The position numbers and the translations under genes are program-made. The notes under the pieces were generated by a model that had not been told where the DNA came from, made no database searches, and saw only the letters and a list, made by a program, of their open reading frames with translations. From positions 1 through 64,000 of the forward strand of contig JAUJOZ010000013.1 in NCBI GenBank assembly GCA_030447415.1: DNA of 64,000 nucleotides. Reading direction: 5' to 3'. Positions 27,558-35,992 of this stretch are shown piece after piece; position 1 is the first letter of the stretch, and each line of letters begins with the position of its first letter. Source of the stretch: Thermomicrobiales bacterium (GTDB lineage: Bacteria > Chloroflexota > Chloroflexia > Thermomicrobiales > UBA6265).

Positions 27558-28064
27558 ATGACGGGTGAGGGGACCGGGAGCAGGCTATCGGAAGGGGTGA
27601 GTCCGGCGCTCCGGGTGAGGCCGTTCACCGAGGAGGATCGGCCGTTCTTCCGGGGGATCGTCGACCGGTTGGTGCCGCAGGCGGCAGCAGCGCCGCGCGA
27701 CCCGGCCGCCTTCGCCGATTGGTTCCGACGGCTCGGTGCCGGGGAGTTGGAGCAGCCGCCGGGGGCCGAGGCGTTCGTCGCGGTCGGGCCAACTGACGAG
27801 CCGCTCGGCGTCCTGATGATTCACCCCGACCGCGATCACTTCACCGGCCATGGTCGTGCCTACGTCGAGGTCCTCGTCGTCGCCGCCGAGGCGGAGGGTC
27901 GTGGCGCCGGCCAAGCCCTGATGCGCCACGCCGAGGCCTGGGCCCGGGCCCGCGGCTTTCGGGAGGTCGACCTCGACGTCTTCGCCGGTAACGACCGCGC
28001 CCGCGCCTTCTACGAGCGCCTCGGCTACCGCCCCGACCACTGCCGCATGGTCAAGCCGTTGTAG
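27558..28064 (+). CDS. GNAT N-acetyltransferase
   Basis: A single-domain 168-residue acetyltransferase. The core shows 'YVEVLVVAAEAEGRGAGQAL' with the acetyl-CoA loop and 'VDLDVFAGNDRARAFYERLG' as motif B, the common C-terminal GNAT pattern. The ATG at 27558 follows GGGAGGAG. It runs towards the calcium-binding protein gene on the other strand and ends before a long palindrome. The substrate is unknown. Confidence 0.85.
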   Translation: MTGEGTGSRLSEGVSPALRVRPFTEEDRPFFRGIVDRLVPQAAAAPRDPAAFADWFRRLGAGELEQPPGAEAFVAVGPTDEPLGVLMIHPDRDHFTGHGRAYVEVLVVAAEAEGRGAGQALMRHAEAWARARGFREVDLDVFAGNDRARAFYERLGYRPDHCRMVKPL

Positions 28065-28111
28065 CCCCCGGCGACCAGCTGTCAGCGATCAGCGTTGCGG
28101 CGGTCAGCGTT

Positions 28112-28145
28112 GGCCTGGGGCGGCCGGCGCCGGCCGCCCCAGGCC
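28112..28145. terminator. 34-bp perfect palindrome between convergent genes
   Basis: The segment is identical to its own reverse complement over 34 bases, centred on CGGCGCCG and starting GGCCTGGGGCGG. Between a rightward and a leftward gene it most likely acts as a terminator for both, although no T run follows. Confidence 0.65.
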
Positions 28146-28208
28146 GTTGTCTGTCGCGCCAAGACTTGATGGCTCAGGCCCGAGCCGGCAGTCCCTTCAC
28201 CGACGCGG

Positions 28209-30167
28209 TCAGAAGCTGCTCGGGTCGTTCGGGTCCGTGCCGTTGGTAACCTCGTCACCGTCCAGGACGCCGTCGCCGTCGGTGTCCGGGAAGAGGGGGC
28301 CGGTGCCGAACTCGGCCTCGCCGGCGTCGCCGAGGCCATCGCCGTCGGTGTCGGCAATGAGCGCGTTGGAATAGTCGATCTCCTCCAGGTCGGTCAGGCC
28401 GTCGCCGTCGGTGTCGACGCTGTTGGGGTCGGTGCCGATCCCCGCCTCCTGGTCGTCGGTCAGCCCGTCGCCGTCGGCGTCAGCCGTAGTGTCCGGAGCC
28501 GGGGTGGGCGCCGGGGACGCGGCGGCGTCTCCCTGGAGGTTGTAGACGTCCAGGACGATGTCCGGGGCGCTGTCGTCGATCGCCACCGCGTAGGCCCCAT
28601 CGTCCAGGCCGGCGACGGCGGCCGAGCCGGGGACGAAGTAGCTGGTATACCCGTCGGGCAGCGTCGTTTCCGCGAAGACGTACTCGCCGAAGGGAAGGTC
28701 CGCGAAAACCTGCAACGGCGGATCGCCGTCGCCCGCCTCGGCGTCGGCGAGGGTCAGTGGGGCCGTCAACGCACCGCCGGAGAGGGCGACGTCGTAGCCG
28801 TCGGCGATGGGGGTGCAGGCCGCCGGGTCGAGGGTTTCGATCGTCACGCCGGCCGGGCAGGCATAGACCCGGAAGCCGATCGAGCCGGCTCCCGCCTCAC
28901 GGAAGACGTAGACGTCCAACTCGAGGTCCGGCTCGTCCTCGTCCAGCGTCACCTCGTACCCGTCGTCGCCCAGCTCGACTTGGTCGGATTCGGCGACGAA
29001 GAAGGCGGCGTAGCCCTGCGCAAACTCCTCCCGCGCCAGCGTGTAGGTGTCGAACGGCAGCTCCGACCAAGTGAAGCGCTCGTCCTCCTCCTCCGCGTCG
29101 TCGAAGGTAAGCGGCTCGTCCAGCTCGTCCCCGTCAAGCGACAGTTCGATCACGTCATCGGCGGGCTCGCAGGGGTTCTCAGCGGCGTCGAGGTCGAGCG
29201 TCTCGGCGGTGAGACCCTCCGGGCAGGCATAGGTCGCAACCGTGATCGAGCCGGTTTCCTCGGCCTCCGGGGTCGCCGGTGCGGGGGCGGCTGGCTCGAC
29301 CTCGGCGCCGATCATGGCGGCGACGAAGGTGCCGCCGGCGCGACCGGTCGCGGTGATGGTCAGGTCCCCCTCGAAGGCGCCCGCCTCGCCGACCCGCAGC
29401 GAGAGGGGCACGCCGTCGCCGGTTTCGACCTGGATGTTCCCAACGGTTGCCAGCACCAGCGTCGGGGCGCCGTCTTCGGCCGCCGGCAGATTCGTCTCCT
29501 CGCCGTCGGTCAGGACATCGCGGACCAGGTTGAGGTCACGATGTCCGTCGGGGGTCGGGAAGGGGTCGCTGGCGTAGACGGCCGTTCCCTCGCCGACATC
29601 GTTCGCTTCGTCCTCCAGCACCAACTCGACGGCGTAGTAGGCGAGGGGGTTCTCGCCGGTGCCGGCGTATCGCTGGCGCGTCCCGGCCGCCACGAGCACC
29701 GCTTCGCCGGGCGCCAGGAGCGCCTGGGCGCCAGACGCCGCGTCGGTCACCAACATCGTCCCCTGGTCGGCGACGACGAAGCCGACGCCGCGCTGCTCGG
29801 TGGCCTCCTGGGCGCCGAGGGCGACTGAGGCCGGGTGGGCCAAGGCGGCCGAGGCGACGATCGCGCCGCTGGAGCCAAGGTCGCTCCGGCGAGCGGCCGC
29901 GTTAGCCGCCGGCTGGGCCGTGCGACCGGTGACCCGCCAGACGACGCTCTCCGCTTCCGGCATGGCCGCCACCCCCTGGGCGACGACCGCGGCGTGTCCC
30001 TGGGCGGGGGAGTCCTGGCGGGTGAGGAGGCGGCCGGCAAGGACGCCTGCCAACGGGCCAAGGGCGAGGGCAACGGCGGCGGCGAGGACCAGGATCGGAA
30101 CGACCCGGACCGCCGCCAACCGCGATCGGCTGGGGGCCGTGGCCCAAGGATGCAGACGCCGGCGCAT
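28209..30167 (-). CDS. Exported protein: cupin-like domain, two prealbumin-like repeats, thrombospondin type 3 repeats
   Basis: A 652-residue protein with one N-terminal membrane helix ('[20 protein letters not shown]'). Residues 120-190 form a cupin-like barrel ('[20 protein letters not shown]'). About residues 310-425 and 425-545 are two copies of a Cys-containing prealbumin-like module, each with 'ACP', 'LPFxxY', 'GYxxxFV' and a closing 'LDVY'. The C-terminus has four calcium-binding repeats of the DxDGDG type ('[17 protein letters not shown]', '[16 protein letters not shown]'). Start ATG 30167 is behind AGAGGAGGA. It is probably surface-exposed and calcium-stabilised. There is no LPXTG signal, so it is not an obvious sortase target. 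The function is unknown. Confidence 0.8.
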   Translation of the reverse strand: MRRRLHPWATAPSRSRLAAVRVVPILVLAAAVALALGPLAGVLAGRLLTRQDSPAQGHAAVVAQGVAAMPEAESVVWRVTGRTAQPAANAAARRSDLGSSGAIVASAALAHPASVALGAQEATEQRGVGFVVADQGTMLVTDAASGAQALLAPGEAVLVAAGTRQRYAGTGENPLAYYAVELVLEDEANDVGEGTAVYASDPFPTPDGHRDLNLVRDVLTDGEETNLPAAEDGAPTLVLATVGNIQVETGDGVPLSLRVGEAGAFEGDLTITATGRAGGTFVAAMIGAEVEPAAPAPATPEAEETGSITVATYACPEGLTAETLDLDAAENPCEPADDVIELSLDGDELDEPLTFDDAEEEDERFTWSELPFDTYTLAREEFAQGYAAFFVAESDQVELGDDGYEVTLDEDEPDLELDVYVFREAGAGSIGFRVYACPAGVTIETLDPAACTPIADGYDVALSGGALTAPLTLADAEAGDGDPPLQVFADLPFGEYVFAETTLPDGYTSYFVPGSAAVAGLDDGAYAVAIDDSAPDIVLDVYNLQGDAAASPAPTPAPDTTADADGDGLTDDQEAGIGTDPNSVDTDGDGLTDLEEIDYSNALIADTDGDGLGDAGEAEFGTGPLFPDTDGDGVLDGDEVTNGTDPNDPSSF

Positions 30168-30564
30168 GCGTTCCTCCTCTTGCTCCGCTGACTAGGGGGC
30201 GTCGGGTCATGGGCTCCCGGGGCGGCGCCCGGCGCCGCTCGGGAACGAGCGTGCCACCTCTGGGTGGTGCCGACCGTAGCGCCCATCGTGCCAGAGTACG
30301 TACACCCTAAGGATAGCCGATGGCTGAAGTGGGTGGAACCCCCGACACGCCACGCGGCAGGCGGCACGGGCGATGGTAGGGGGGATTAGGAGGAGCGTTC
30401 ACGTCGCGAAACGCCAGGTCGACGGGAAGCGAGGCCTGTCCGCGCGCTTTTCGAGCCCCCGGCACCGCCGTCACGCTGCCCACTGCGCCTATGGCCGCGA
30501 CCACGGTGTCGCCCGCTAGACCGATTCCGTTTGCTCGGTCGAGGCCGAGCAGGAGTCACCGGAT
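30168..30564. other. Intergenic region, no gene seen
   Basis: About 400 bases between two leftward genes. It contains the small palindrome GTACGTAC near 30298 and must hold the promoter of the calcium-binding protein, but no -35/-10 pair is convincing. Confidence 0.3.
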
Positions 30565-31086
30565 CTACGGCTGCAATACCTTAGGCCGTCCGTCCCGCTT
30601 TCGCCGCCCGTACCGGGTCATGCCCCGTGGCTTGTACACCGCCAGCACCGTAGCCACGACCAACCCCAGCAGGGCAAGCGCGGCATGGAGCATGGGGGAT
30701 ACATTCCGCACGACGCCCAGCTCGGCGCTTGGATCGGCCGCCACGCCGGCCATGACGCGAAAGGTCTCCATGTACATCAGCAAGACGATGGTGGCAACGA
30801 CGGTGATCAGGAGTTTGAACAGGACCCAATAGTGCCGGACCAAGCCCCACGGGGTGCCGAGCGACTGGACAAGCCCGGTGAGCAGCGAAGCGAAGGCCAG
30901 CGGGACGAGGACGAGCCGGGCGGTCGGCTCCATCACGAGATAGGCGCCACGCACGGTCTGCGCATCCTGGCTGGTCAAGCCCACGACGGCGAGCGCGAGG
31001 AAGACAACGACCGCGCCGAGCCAGCCGACCGAGGATGTGACGTGCGCGGTGAGCGCGAACTTGCGGAGGCGGGGTGTCAGAATCAT
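30565..31086 (-). CDS. DUF2269-type integral membrane protein
   Basis: A four-helix membrane protein of 173 residues. The segments are 'VGWLGAVVVFLALAVVGLTS', 'LVLVPLAFASLLTGLVQSLG', 'LLITVVATIVLLMYMETFRV' and 'LHAALALLGLVVATVLAVYK'; the histidine-rich helix starts 'LTAHVTSSVGWLG'. The sequence agrees with membrane proteins annotated DUF2269, whose role is unknown. The ATG at 31086 matches usual starts, but a GTG at 31134, just after the stop of the preceding small gene, is in frame and possible. With the small upstream gene it forms a two-gene operon divergent from a TetR regulator. Confidence 0.7.
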   Translation of the reverse strand: MILTPRLRKFALTAHVTSSVGWLGAVVVFLALAVVGLTSQDAQTVRGAYLVMEPTARLVLVPLAFASLLTGLVQSLGTPWGLVRHYWVLFKLLITVVATIVLLMYMETFRVMAGVAADPSAELGVVRNVSPMLHAALALLGLVVATVLAVYKPRGMTRYGRRKRDGRPKVLQP

Positions 31087-31137
31087 GCCTGTTGAACGCG
31101 GTGTTCTGCGACGCTGGTGGGGGGGCGTGGTCACAGA

Positions 31138-31320
31138 TTAGTGGCGACCAGGGCCATGGCTCCCACCGCCGGCCAGCATCAGCATGACAAACAGCAGAAT
31201 CACGACGATCGCGATGATCCCAAACACCTTCACCCAGCGTGGTGTGCTGGGGGTCATTCCGCGGTCGGAACCCAGGCTGCTGTCGTCGGGGGTATCGGGG
31301 TCGGCGGGCAGGTCGGCCAT
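31138..31320 (-). CDS. Small single-helix membrane protein
   Basis: A 60-residue protein with an acidic N-terminus and one transmembrane helix ('VFGIIAIVVILLFVMLMLAG') after 'TPRWVK', ending in 'GGGSHGPGRH'. AAGGAGGAG lies seven bases before the ATG at 31320, one of the best ribosome sites in the window. It leads the DUF2269 operon. Its function is unknown, but the helix and tail suggest a small partner subunit of the DUF2269 membrane protein. Confidence 0.75.
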   Translation of the reverse strand: MADLPADPDTPDDSSLGSDRGMTPSTPRWVKVFGIIAIVVILLFVMLMLAGGGSHGPGRH

Positions 31321-31343
31321 TGGCGTCTCCTCCTTACGGTTTC

Positions 31344-31383
31344 AGTTTATCGAGACATCTTGTCATTGTCAATTCATGATGTC
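31344..31383 (-). promoter_or_regulatory. Promoter of the DUF2269 operon with overlapping inverted repeat
   Basis: On the minus strand TTGACA (31372-31367) and TAAACT (31349-31344) are 17 bases apart. The inverted repeat GACATC (31354-31359) and GATGTC (31378-31383) spans the spacer and -35 and is a likely operator for the divergent TetR protein. Confidence 0.7.
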
Positions 31384-31400
31384 GAACTACGGCCGGCGCG

Positions 31401-31406
31401 TATACT
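31401..31406 (+). promoter_or_regulatory. -10 box of the tetR gene, leaderless transcript likely
   Basis: TATACT ends seven bases before the ATG at 31413, so transcription would begin at or next to the start codon. No good -35 is visible; the position 17 bases upstream falls in the GATGTC operator half-site. Confidence 0.5.
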
Positions 31407-31412
31407 AGCACC

Positions 31413-31988
31413 ATGCCGAAGCTGTGGCACGAGACCATCGCGGCGCACCGCCGCGAAGTGCGCGACGCGATCCTGGACACCACGTGGGCGCTGGTGGCCG
31501 AGCACGGGCTGGCCGCGGTAACGATGTCGCAGATCGCCGAGGAGACCGGTATCGGACGCGCCACGCTGTACAAGTACTTCCGAGGCGTCGAAGCGATTCT
31601 GGTCGCCTGGCACGAACGTCACGTCACCGGCCACCTCGCACATCTTGCCGAACTTCGCGACCGGGCGGGCGACGCTGGCGAGCGGCTCGACGCGGTGCTG
31701 GAGGCCTACGCGCTCATCGCCTACCACCGCGGACACCACGGCGCCGAACTCGGGACACTCCTGCATCAAGGCGAGCACGTGGTCCGGGCGCAGCAGCAGC
31801 TCATCGACTTGATCCGAGACCTGCTGACCGAGGCCGCGGAGACCGGCGACCTCCGGGACGATGTCCCGCCTGAGGAGCTTGCCAGCTACTGCCTCCACGC
31901 CCTCACTGCAGCCGGCAGCCTGCCGTCCACGGATGCCGTCCGCCGGCTTGTCACGGTCACGCTGGCCGGGTTGCGCCCCCCGCGCTGA
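31413..31988 (+). CDS. TetR-family transcriptional regulator
   Basis: A 191-residue repressor-type protein. The N-terminal helix-turn-helix is 'AILDTTWALVAEHGLAAVTM' followed by 'SQIAEETGIGRATLYKYFRG', the standard TetR signature. The C-terminal helices ('HHGAELGTLLHQGEHVVRAQ') form the ligand and dimer domain and give no clue to the inducer. There is no ribosome site, in keeping with a leaderless message. Divergent orientation and the shared 92-base intergenic region with an inverted repeat make the DUF2269 operon its probable target. Confidence 0.88.
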   Translation: MPKLWHETIAAHRREVRDAILDTTWALVAEHGLAAVTMSQIAEETGIGRATLYKYFRGVEAILVAWHERHVTGHLAHLAELRDRAGDAGERLDAVLEAYALIAYHRGHHGAELGTLLHQGEHVVRAQQQLIDLIRDLLTEAAETGDLRDDVPPEELASYCLHALTAAGSLPSTDAVRRLVTVTLAGLRPPR

Positions 31989-31997
31989 CGAGTTCTG

Positions 31998-32117
31998 ATG
32001 CCGCCCAACCTCGAGACGCTGAGCTCCGAGCAGAAGCGGCTCGCCCTGCAGGCCGTGAACGCGCGGGCACGGGTCGAGGCAACCGTCCACGACCCGCGCT
32101 ACGCGATCACGCTCTAG
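31998..32117 (+). CDS. Short ORF, 39 residues, unknown
   Basis: This ATG-started frame follows the tetR stop by nine bases and encodes 'MPPNLETLSSEQKRLALQA' and a basic tail. Codon use is coding-like, but there is no good ribosome site. It may be the start of a truncated gene. Confidence 0.3.
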   Translation: MPPNLETLSSEQKRLALQAVNARARVEATVHDPRYAITL

Positions 32118-32146
32118 CTTGACGGCCCTGTCCCGGGCGGCCTCGG

Positions 32147-32398
32147 TTAGTGATCCTCGCTCGGGAGGCGGTGCCGACCACGGCGAGGCGCATGTTGGTG
32201 CGAATATCCGTCGTGGTTGTGCCAGACGGGGCGGACGTCGCGTGGGTCGGCCTTGAAAAGGAGGCGCGGCATCGTGTAGACGCGCTGGCCCGGGCCGTCG
32301 CAGACCGGGCACGGCACCGAGTCGGCCACCTCGGTCATCGCCCGCTCGCGCTCGTAGCGGGCCCCGCAGGCCGGGCACGCGAAGTCGTAGGTGGGCAC
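32147..32398 (-). CDS. FmdB-family zinc-ribbon protein
   Basis: An 83-residue protein with 'MPTYDFACPACGARYERERA' and 'SVPCPVCDGPGQRVYTMPRL': two CxxC pairs forming a zinc ribbon, in the exact arrangement of the FmdB regulatory-protein family. GGAGGG precedes the GTG at 32398. The C-terminal tail is His-rich. Family members are often called putative regulators, but their target is unknown. It lies last in a run of leftward genes starting at the Vms1-like gene, 214 bases upstream. Confidence 0.85.
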   Translation of the reverse strand: MPTYDFACPACGARYERERAMTEVADSVPCPVCDGPGQRVYTMPRLLFKADPRDVRPVWHNHDGYSHQHAPRRGRHRLPSEDH

Positions 32399-32466
32399 GG
32401 TCCCTCCAGGGAGATGGGAGACGGGAGACAGGAGACGAGCGATCGATCATACAGGCGGTTATCCCA

Positions 32467-32487
32467 CCCTCGCCAGATTGGCGAGGG
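32467..32487. repeat. 8-bp perfect hairpin flanked by inverted GGGAGAC-rich stretches
   Basis: CCCTCGCC, the loop AGATT and GGCGAGGG form the stem. Around it AGACGGGAGAC (32419-32429) recurs inverted at 32602-32612, so about 190 bases of this intergenic region could fold. It could be a terminator for the Vms1-like gene. Confidence 0.45.
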
Positions 32488-32611
32488 CGGGACTGCCAAT
32501 CAGACGGTGCGGTCGCCGCTACTGGTAGCGTGATCGCGCACGGCCGGGCCTTGTTACCTCAACCCGCGCCACCGACCGCTGGGTTTCGTCTCCCCTCTTA
32601 CGTCTCCCGTC

Positions 32612-33910
32612 TTACGTTAGGTCCGCAGTCGGCTGACCGGCGTCCAGGGCGTAGCGTAGGACGGCGCCGACGCCGCCGAGCGCATCCAGCGCCAGCGCCG
32701 CCTCGGAGCGGGGCATGGCAGCATCGGCGTCCGGGATCTCCGTCGTTTCCTCGGCGGTGACCGGGGCGGCCGTCTTGACGATCTCGATCTCGGCGTCGAT
32801 CTGAATGGCGAGCCGGACCAACTCCTCCTCGAGCGCGATCGGCACGAGGTTCGCCGGGTCGCCGCCGGCCGGGTGCTCCGCCGGCGGCTCGCCGACGCCG
32901 TAGACCGGGAAGGTGAAGTCCGCCCAGCTGGGGCCGGCGAAGTCGTCGTTCATGACCAGGATCATCACCTGACCGGTCTGGAGGGCGGTCAGGGTGTCCT
33001 CCGGCCCGGCAACCCCTTGCCCGCCGGCGCCGACACCGTCCTTGACCGCCTGCACCGCGGCGGTTTCGCGCGCACGCTCCGCCTCCGCCACCAGCGGTAG
33101 CGTGGCGTCGACGATCTGCTGCTCGGTGGCGCGTACGTCGAACTCCATGCTGCCGACGATCCGGTCCAGCACCGTCTGGTGGAACGACCCCTTGAGCACC
33201 GGCGTAATCACCTCGTCGCCGAGGATCACGAGCATCTCGATGCCAGCCTCGACCAGTTCCCGGTGCGTCTCCTCCGCAACCGTCCGGGCGAAGGCCTCGA
33301 TCCGCTCGTCGGCGCGGTTCTCGTAGCGCCGCTGGGACCAGCCCCCCTGCGACTGTTTGCGCGGGAAGCCCGTCGCTTCGACGTCGACCCGCCGTTCGGG
33401 CGTCGCCTGCGTGATCAACGAGAGGGTCGCCTCACGTTGGTCAGCCAGCAGCACCGCGTAGGTCGCCGCGTCCTCCGCCACCCGAGCGAGAGTCGAGAGC
33501 GCCGGGGTCGGACCGGTCGTCATTCGGGTCGGGACGGGAAGGCCGAGTGGCAGCGCCTCGAAGATGCCGCTGGCGGAGCAGGCGACGATCACGATCCCCT
33601 GCGCTGGCGCGGGCACCTCCCCGTCGAGGTACGCCGTGATCCGCTGCAGGTCGGCGCTCAGGCTGTCGTGGGCCGGCGTATGCGGCTCGAAATCCGCCAG
33701 GAACTCGTCCTTGGTCTGGTCCACGTAGAGCTTGCTCGCCCGCACGCCGGGCCGGAAGCCCTCCGGCTGCCAGTCCAGCGTCATCGTCAGGTATGGCGCC
33801 TCGACCGAGGGCGGCAGCGCCGCCAGCCGTCGCAACGTGCCGCGCAGGTCGAGGCTCAGGTCGGTTTCGTACGCCTCGGCTTGGATCTGCTTGACCGGGT
33901 CCGTGACCAC
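32612..33910 (-). CDS. Vms1/eRF1-like (bacterial archaeo-eukaryotic release factor family) protein
   Basis: A 432-residue cytoplasmic protein. The order 'LTMTLDWQPEGFRPG', 'GIVIVACSASGIFEALPL', 'TYAVLLADQREATLSLI', 'QGGWSQRRYENRADERIEAF', 'LVILGDEVITPVLKGSF' and 'MEFDVRATEQQIVDAT' matches bacterial relatives of the release-factor/Vms1 fold, where the loop before 'RYE' corresponds to the GGQ/Q-loop region (here 'QSQGGWSQRR'). Vms1-type enzymes release peptides from stalled ribosome-bound tRNA; the bacterial members are largely untested. Start GTG 33910 has AGGAG upstream; the longer open frame has no ribosome site. Confidence 0.7.
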   Translation of the reverse strand: MVTDPVKQIQAEAYETDLSLDLRGTLRRLAALPPSVEAPYLTMTLDWQPEGFRPGVRASKLYVDQTKDEFLADFEPHTPAHDSLSADLQRITAYLDGEVPAPAQGIVIVACSASGIFEALPLGLPVPTRMTTGPTPALSTLARVAEDAATYAVLLADQREATLSLITQATPERRVDVEATGFPRKQSQGGWSQRRYENRADERIEAFARTVAEETHRELVEAGIEMLVILGDEVITPVLKGSFHQTVLDRIVGSMEFDVRATEQQIVDATLPLVAEAERARETAAVQAVKDGVGAGGQGVAGPEDTLTALQTGQVMILVMNDDFAGPSWADFTFPVYGVGEPPAEHPAGGDPANLVPIALEEELVRLAIQIDAEIEIVKTAAPVTAEETTEIPDADAAMPRSEAALALDALGGVGAVLRYALDAGQPTADLT

Positions 33911-34048
33911 TTCACACGCTCCTCGTCTTCGTCCGCTCAATCGCCGGGTGCCCGCGCGGCGAGGGCCGCCGGGACCATCGGGCCGGCATTCGGTCAAGAA
34001 GCGTGCCGCGACGATCGGCGAGTGGCCAGCCCACCTCGAGTCCCGATC

Positions 34049-34981
34049 TCAACCCGCGGCGAGGTGGGCGACGATAGGGGCGAGGGCATCGGCCAGGTCT
34101 TCAGCGACGGTGTTGTAGGAGATGCCGTACCGCTCGCGCCGCTCCCGCAGCTGCTCGACGATCCCATCGACGCTCCCGATGAGCACGTGCGGACTGTCCA
34201 GCACCTCCACCGGGGCGATCCCGAAATCCGCGGCGAGGCGATCGGCCGTCCCCGATCGGTCGTCGGTGACCTCGACGGCGTAGACGAAGACGTTCAGCTC
34301 CAGCGCCCCGAACCGTGCGCCCGCCGCGTCTCGCACCCAGGCCGCCTTCCGCGCGGTCGCGGCGGCGGTGATGGTCCCCGGGTCGAGCGTCCCGTCACCC
34401 AGAGCTCGGGGGGCGAAGGCGACGATATCGGCCTCGCGCGCCGCCACCTCCAGCAGCCGCCGCCCTCCGCCGCCGATGAGGATCGGCGGATGAGGTCGCT
34501 GCACCGGCTTCGGGACGACGCTCAGCTCCGTCACCCCATAATGGTTACCGGCGGAGGTGACCGGTTCGTCACCGAACAACCGCTTGAGGAGGCGCACGGC
34601 CTCCTCTAACCGCGCGATCCGGACGCTGGGTGCGTCGAACGGGATGCCGGCCGCCTCGTACTCGGCGCGGAGCCAGCCCGCGCCAAGCCCCAGCTCAAGA
34701 CGCCCGTCCGACAGCAGGTCGATGGTCGCCGCTTCCTGGGCAAGCGTCGCCGGGTGCCGGTAGTCGACGGCGAAGACGAAACTCCCCAAGCGGAGGGACG
34801 TCGTGGCTGCGGCGGCCGCGGCGAGCGCGGCGACCGGACCGAGACCGCGCAAGAAGTGGTCAGGCACCGAGAAGATCGCGTAGCCGAGCGCCTCCACTTT
34901 GCGGGCTTTGGCGACCCATTCTGCGCCCGACGCGGCGCCCCGGCCCTGGACGGCGAAGCGGAACGGCCGCGGCGGGGTCAT
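34049..34981 (-). CDS. LLM-class F420-dependent oxidoreductase
   Basis: A 310-residue TIM-barrel oxidoreductase of the bacterial-luciferase-like superfamily. The order 'FRFAVQGRGAASGAEWVAKA', 'LEALGYAIFSVPDH', 'LRLGSFVFAVDYRHPATLA', 'GRLELGLGAGWLRAEYEAAG', 'PHPPILIGGGGRRLLEVAAR' and 'VLIGSVDGIVEQLRERRERY' agrees with F420-dependent LLM proteins of the MSMEG_2516-like group. The chosen ATG at 34981 is within a slightly longer frame, with GAGGAG 12 bases upstream. The substrate is unknown. The neighbouring phosphoesterase is on the same strand 84 bases upstream. Confidence 0.88.
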   Translation of the reverse strand: MTPPRPFRFAVQGRGAASGAEWVAKARKVEALGYAIFSVPDHFLRGLGPVAALAAAAAATTSLRLGSFVFAVDYRHPATLAQEAATIDLLSDGRLELGLGAGWLRAEYEAAGIPFDAPSVRIARLEEAVRLLKRLFGDEPVTSAGNHYGVTELSVVPKPVQRPHPPILIGGGGRRLLEVAAREADIVAFAPRALGDGTLDPGTITAAATARKAAWVRDAAGARFGALELNVFVYAVEVTDDRSGTADRLAADFGIAPVEVLDSPHVLIGSVDGIVEQLRERRERYGISYNTVAEDLADALAPIVAHLAAG

Positions 34982-35064
34982 CAGTTTGGCTCCTCGGTCA
35001 TGCGCCACCGTGAGGCACCGCGCACCGGCACCGCGGGATCACGGCCCATGCTCCCGTCATCCGC

Positions 35065-35853
35065 TCACTCCCCGGCGTACCACGCCGCGTGTGGCATCCC
35101 CTCCTCGAGCGCGACCCGGACGAGGGTCTCGACGTCGACGGGCGTGCGCCGGAGGTCGATGGTGAGGCGGCCCCGCTCGTGGGCAACGACGGCGTACTCG
35201 GCCCACGGCGCATTGTGGACGGGTTCGTCGCCAGTCGCCGGGTCGGCGTCACGGGTCGGCGCGTTAGAGCCCACCGGCGGCCACCAGGATGGGACGCGGT
35301 CCATCGGCAAGCCGACGCTCCCGGGGTTCACCACGAAGGTGGCCCGGTGGCGGCGGACAAGCTGGACGTGGGTGTGACCGCCGGCCACGACCGTCGCGTC
35401 CACGCGGTCCAGGAGGCGCACCAGCTCGGCGTCCGGCGTCGTCGCGGCGATCACGTCGTCATACGAGCGGGGGGAGCCATGGCAGCAGAGTAGGGTGGCG
35501 CCGTCGGCGAGCGGCAGCTCGACCGTCGGTTGGAAGGTGCGAAGGTAGGCGACGTCGTCCGCGCTGAGCTGGTCCCGACACCAGCGCCCGATCTCCTGGA
35601 GCCGCCGCAGGTCGTCGCCGGCCGTCACAGGCGGATCTGGCGGTGGCCCCAGGAGCTCGACGTCGGCGTTGCCCATGACGACTGGGCATGCCAGTTCCCG
35701 CAGCCGCGCGAGCGCGCCGGCGGGTTGGGGACCGCCGGTGGCGACGTCGCCGAGACAGACGATACGGTCCAGTCGCTCACCGGCCAGGTCGGCGAGGACG
35801 GCATCCAGAGCAACCAGGTTTCCATGGATGTCGGAGATGACCGCAATGCGCAT
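35065..35853 (-). CDS. Calcineurin-like metallophosphoesterase (YfcE/MJ0936 type)
   Basis: A 262-residue dinuclear-metal phosphoesterase. All metal-site motifs are present: 'ISDIHGNLVALDAVL', 'CLGDVATGGPQP', 'VMGNADVELL', 'LLCCHGSPRSYDD', 'VVAGGHTHVQLVRR' and 'FVVNPGSVGLPMDR'. The length and order fit the YfcE/MJ0936 subgroup that includes 2',3'-cyclic-nucleotide and other phosphodiesterases; the substrate is not set by the sequence. It begins at the ATG at 35853. Confidence 0.9.
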   Translation of the reverse strand: MRIAVISDIHGNLVALDAVLADLAGERLDRIVCLGDVATGGPQPAGALARLRELACPVVMGNADVELLGPPPDPPVTAGDDLRRLQEIGRWCRDQLSADDVAYLRTFQPTVELPLADGATLLCCHGSPRSYDDVIAATTPDAELVRLLDRVDATVVAGGHTHVQLVRRHRATFVVNPGSVGLPMDRVPSWWPPVGSNAPTRDADPATGDEPVHNAPWAEYAVVAHERGRLTIDLRRTPVDVETLVRVALEEGMPHAAWYAGE

Positions 35854-35992
35854 GGAGCTTCCGTGTTCTCCGGCCGGGCACCGGGTTCTGACGGCCCTTT
35901 AGTTCCGCTTCGATTGTTCACCACCCCGCCGCCTTGGCCAATGAGGGGAGAGGCTGCGGCGCAGCCTCCCAGCCCCGCAGGTCGTCGGGAAC

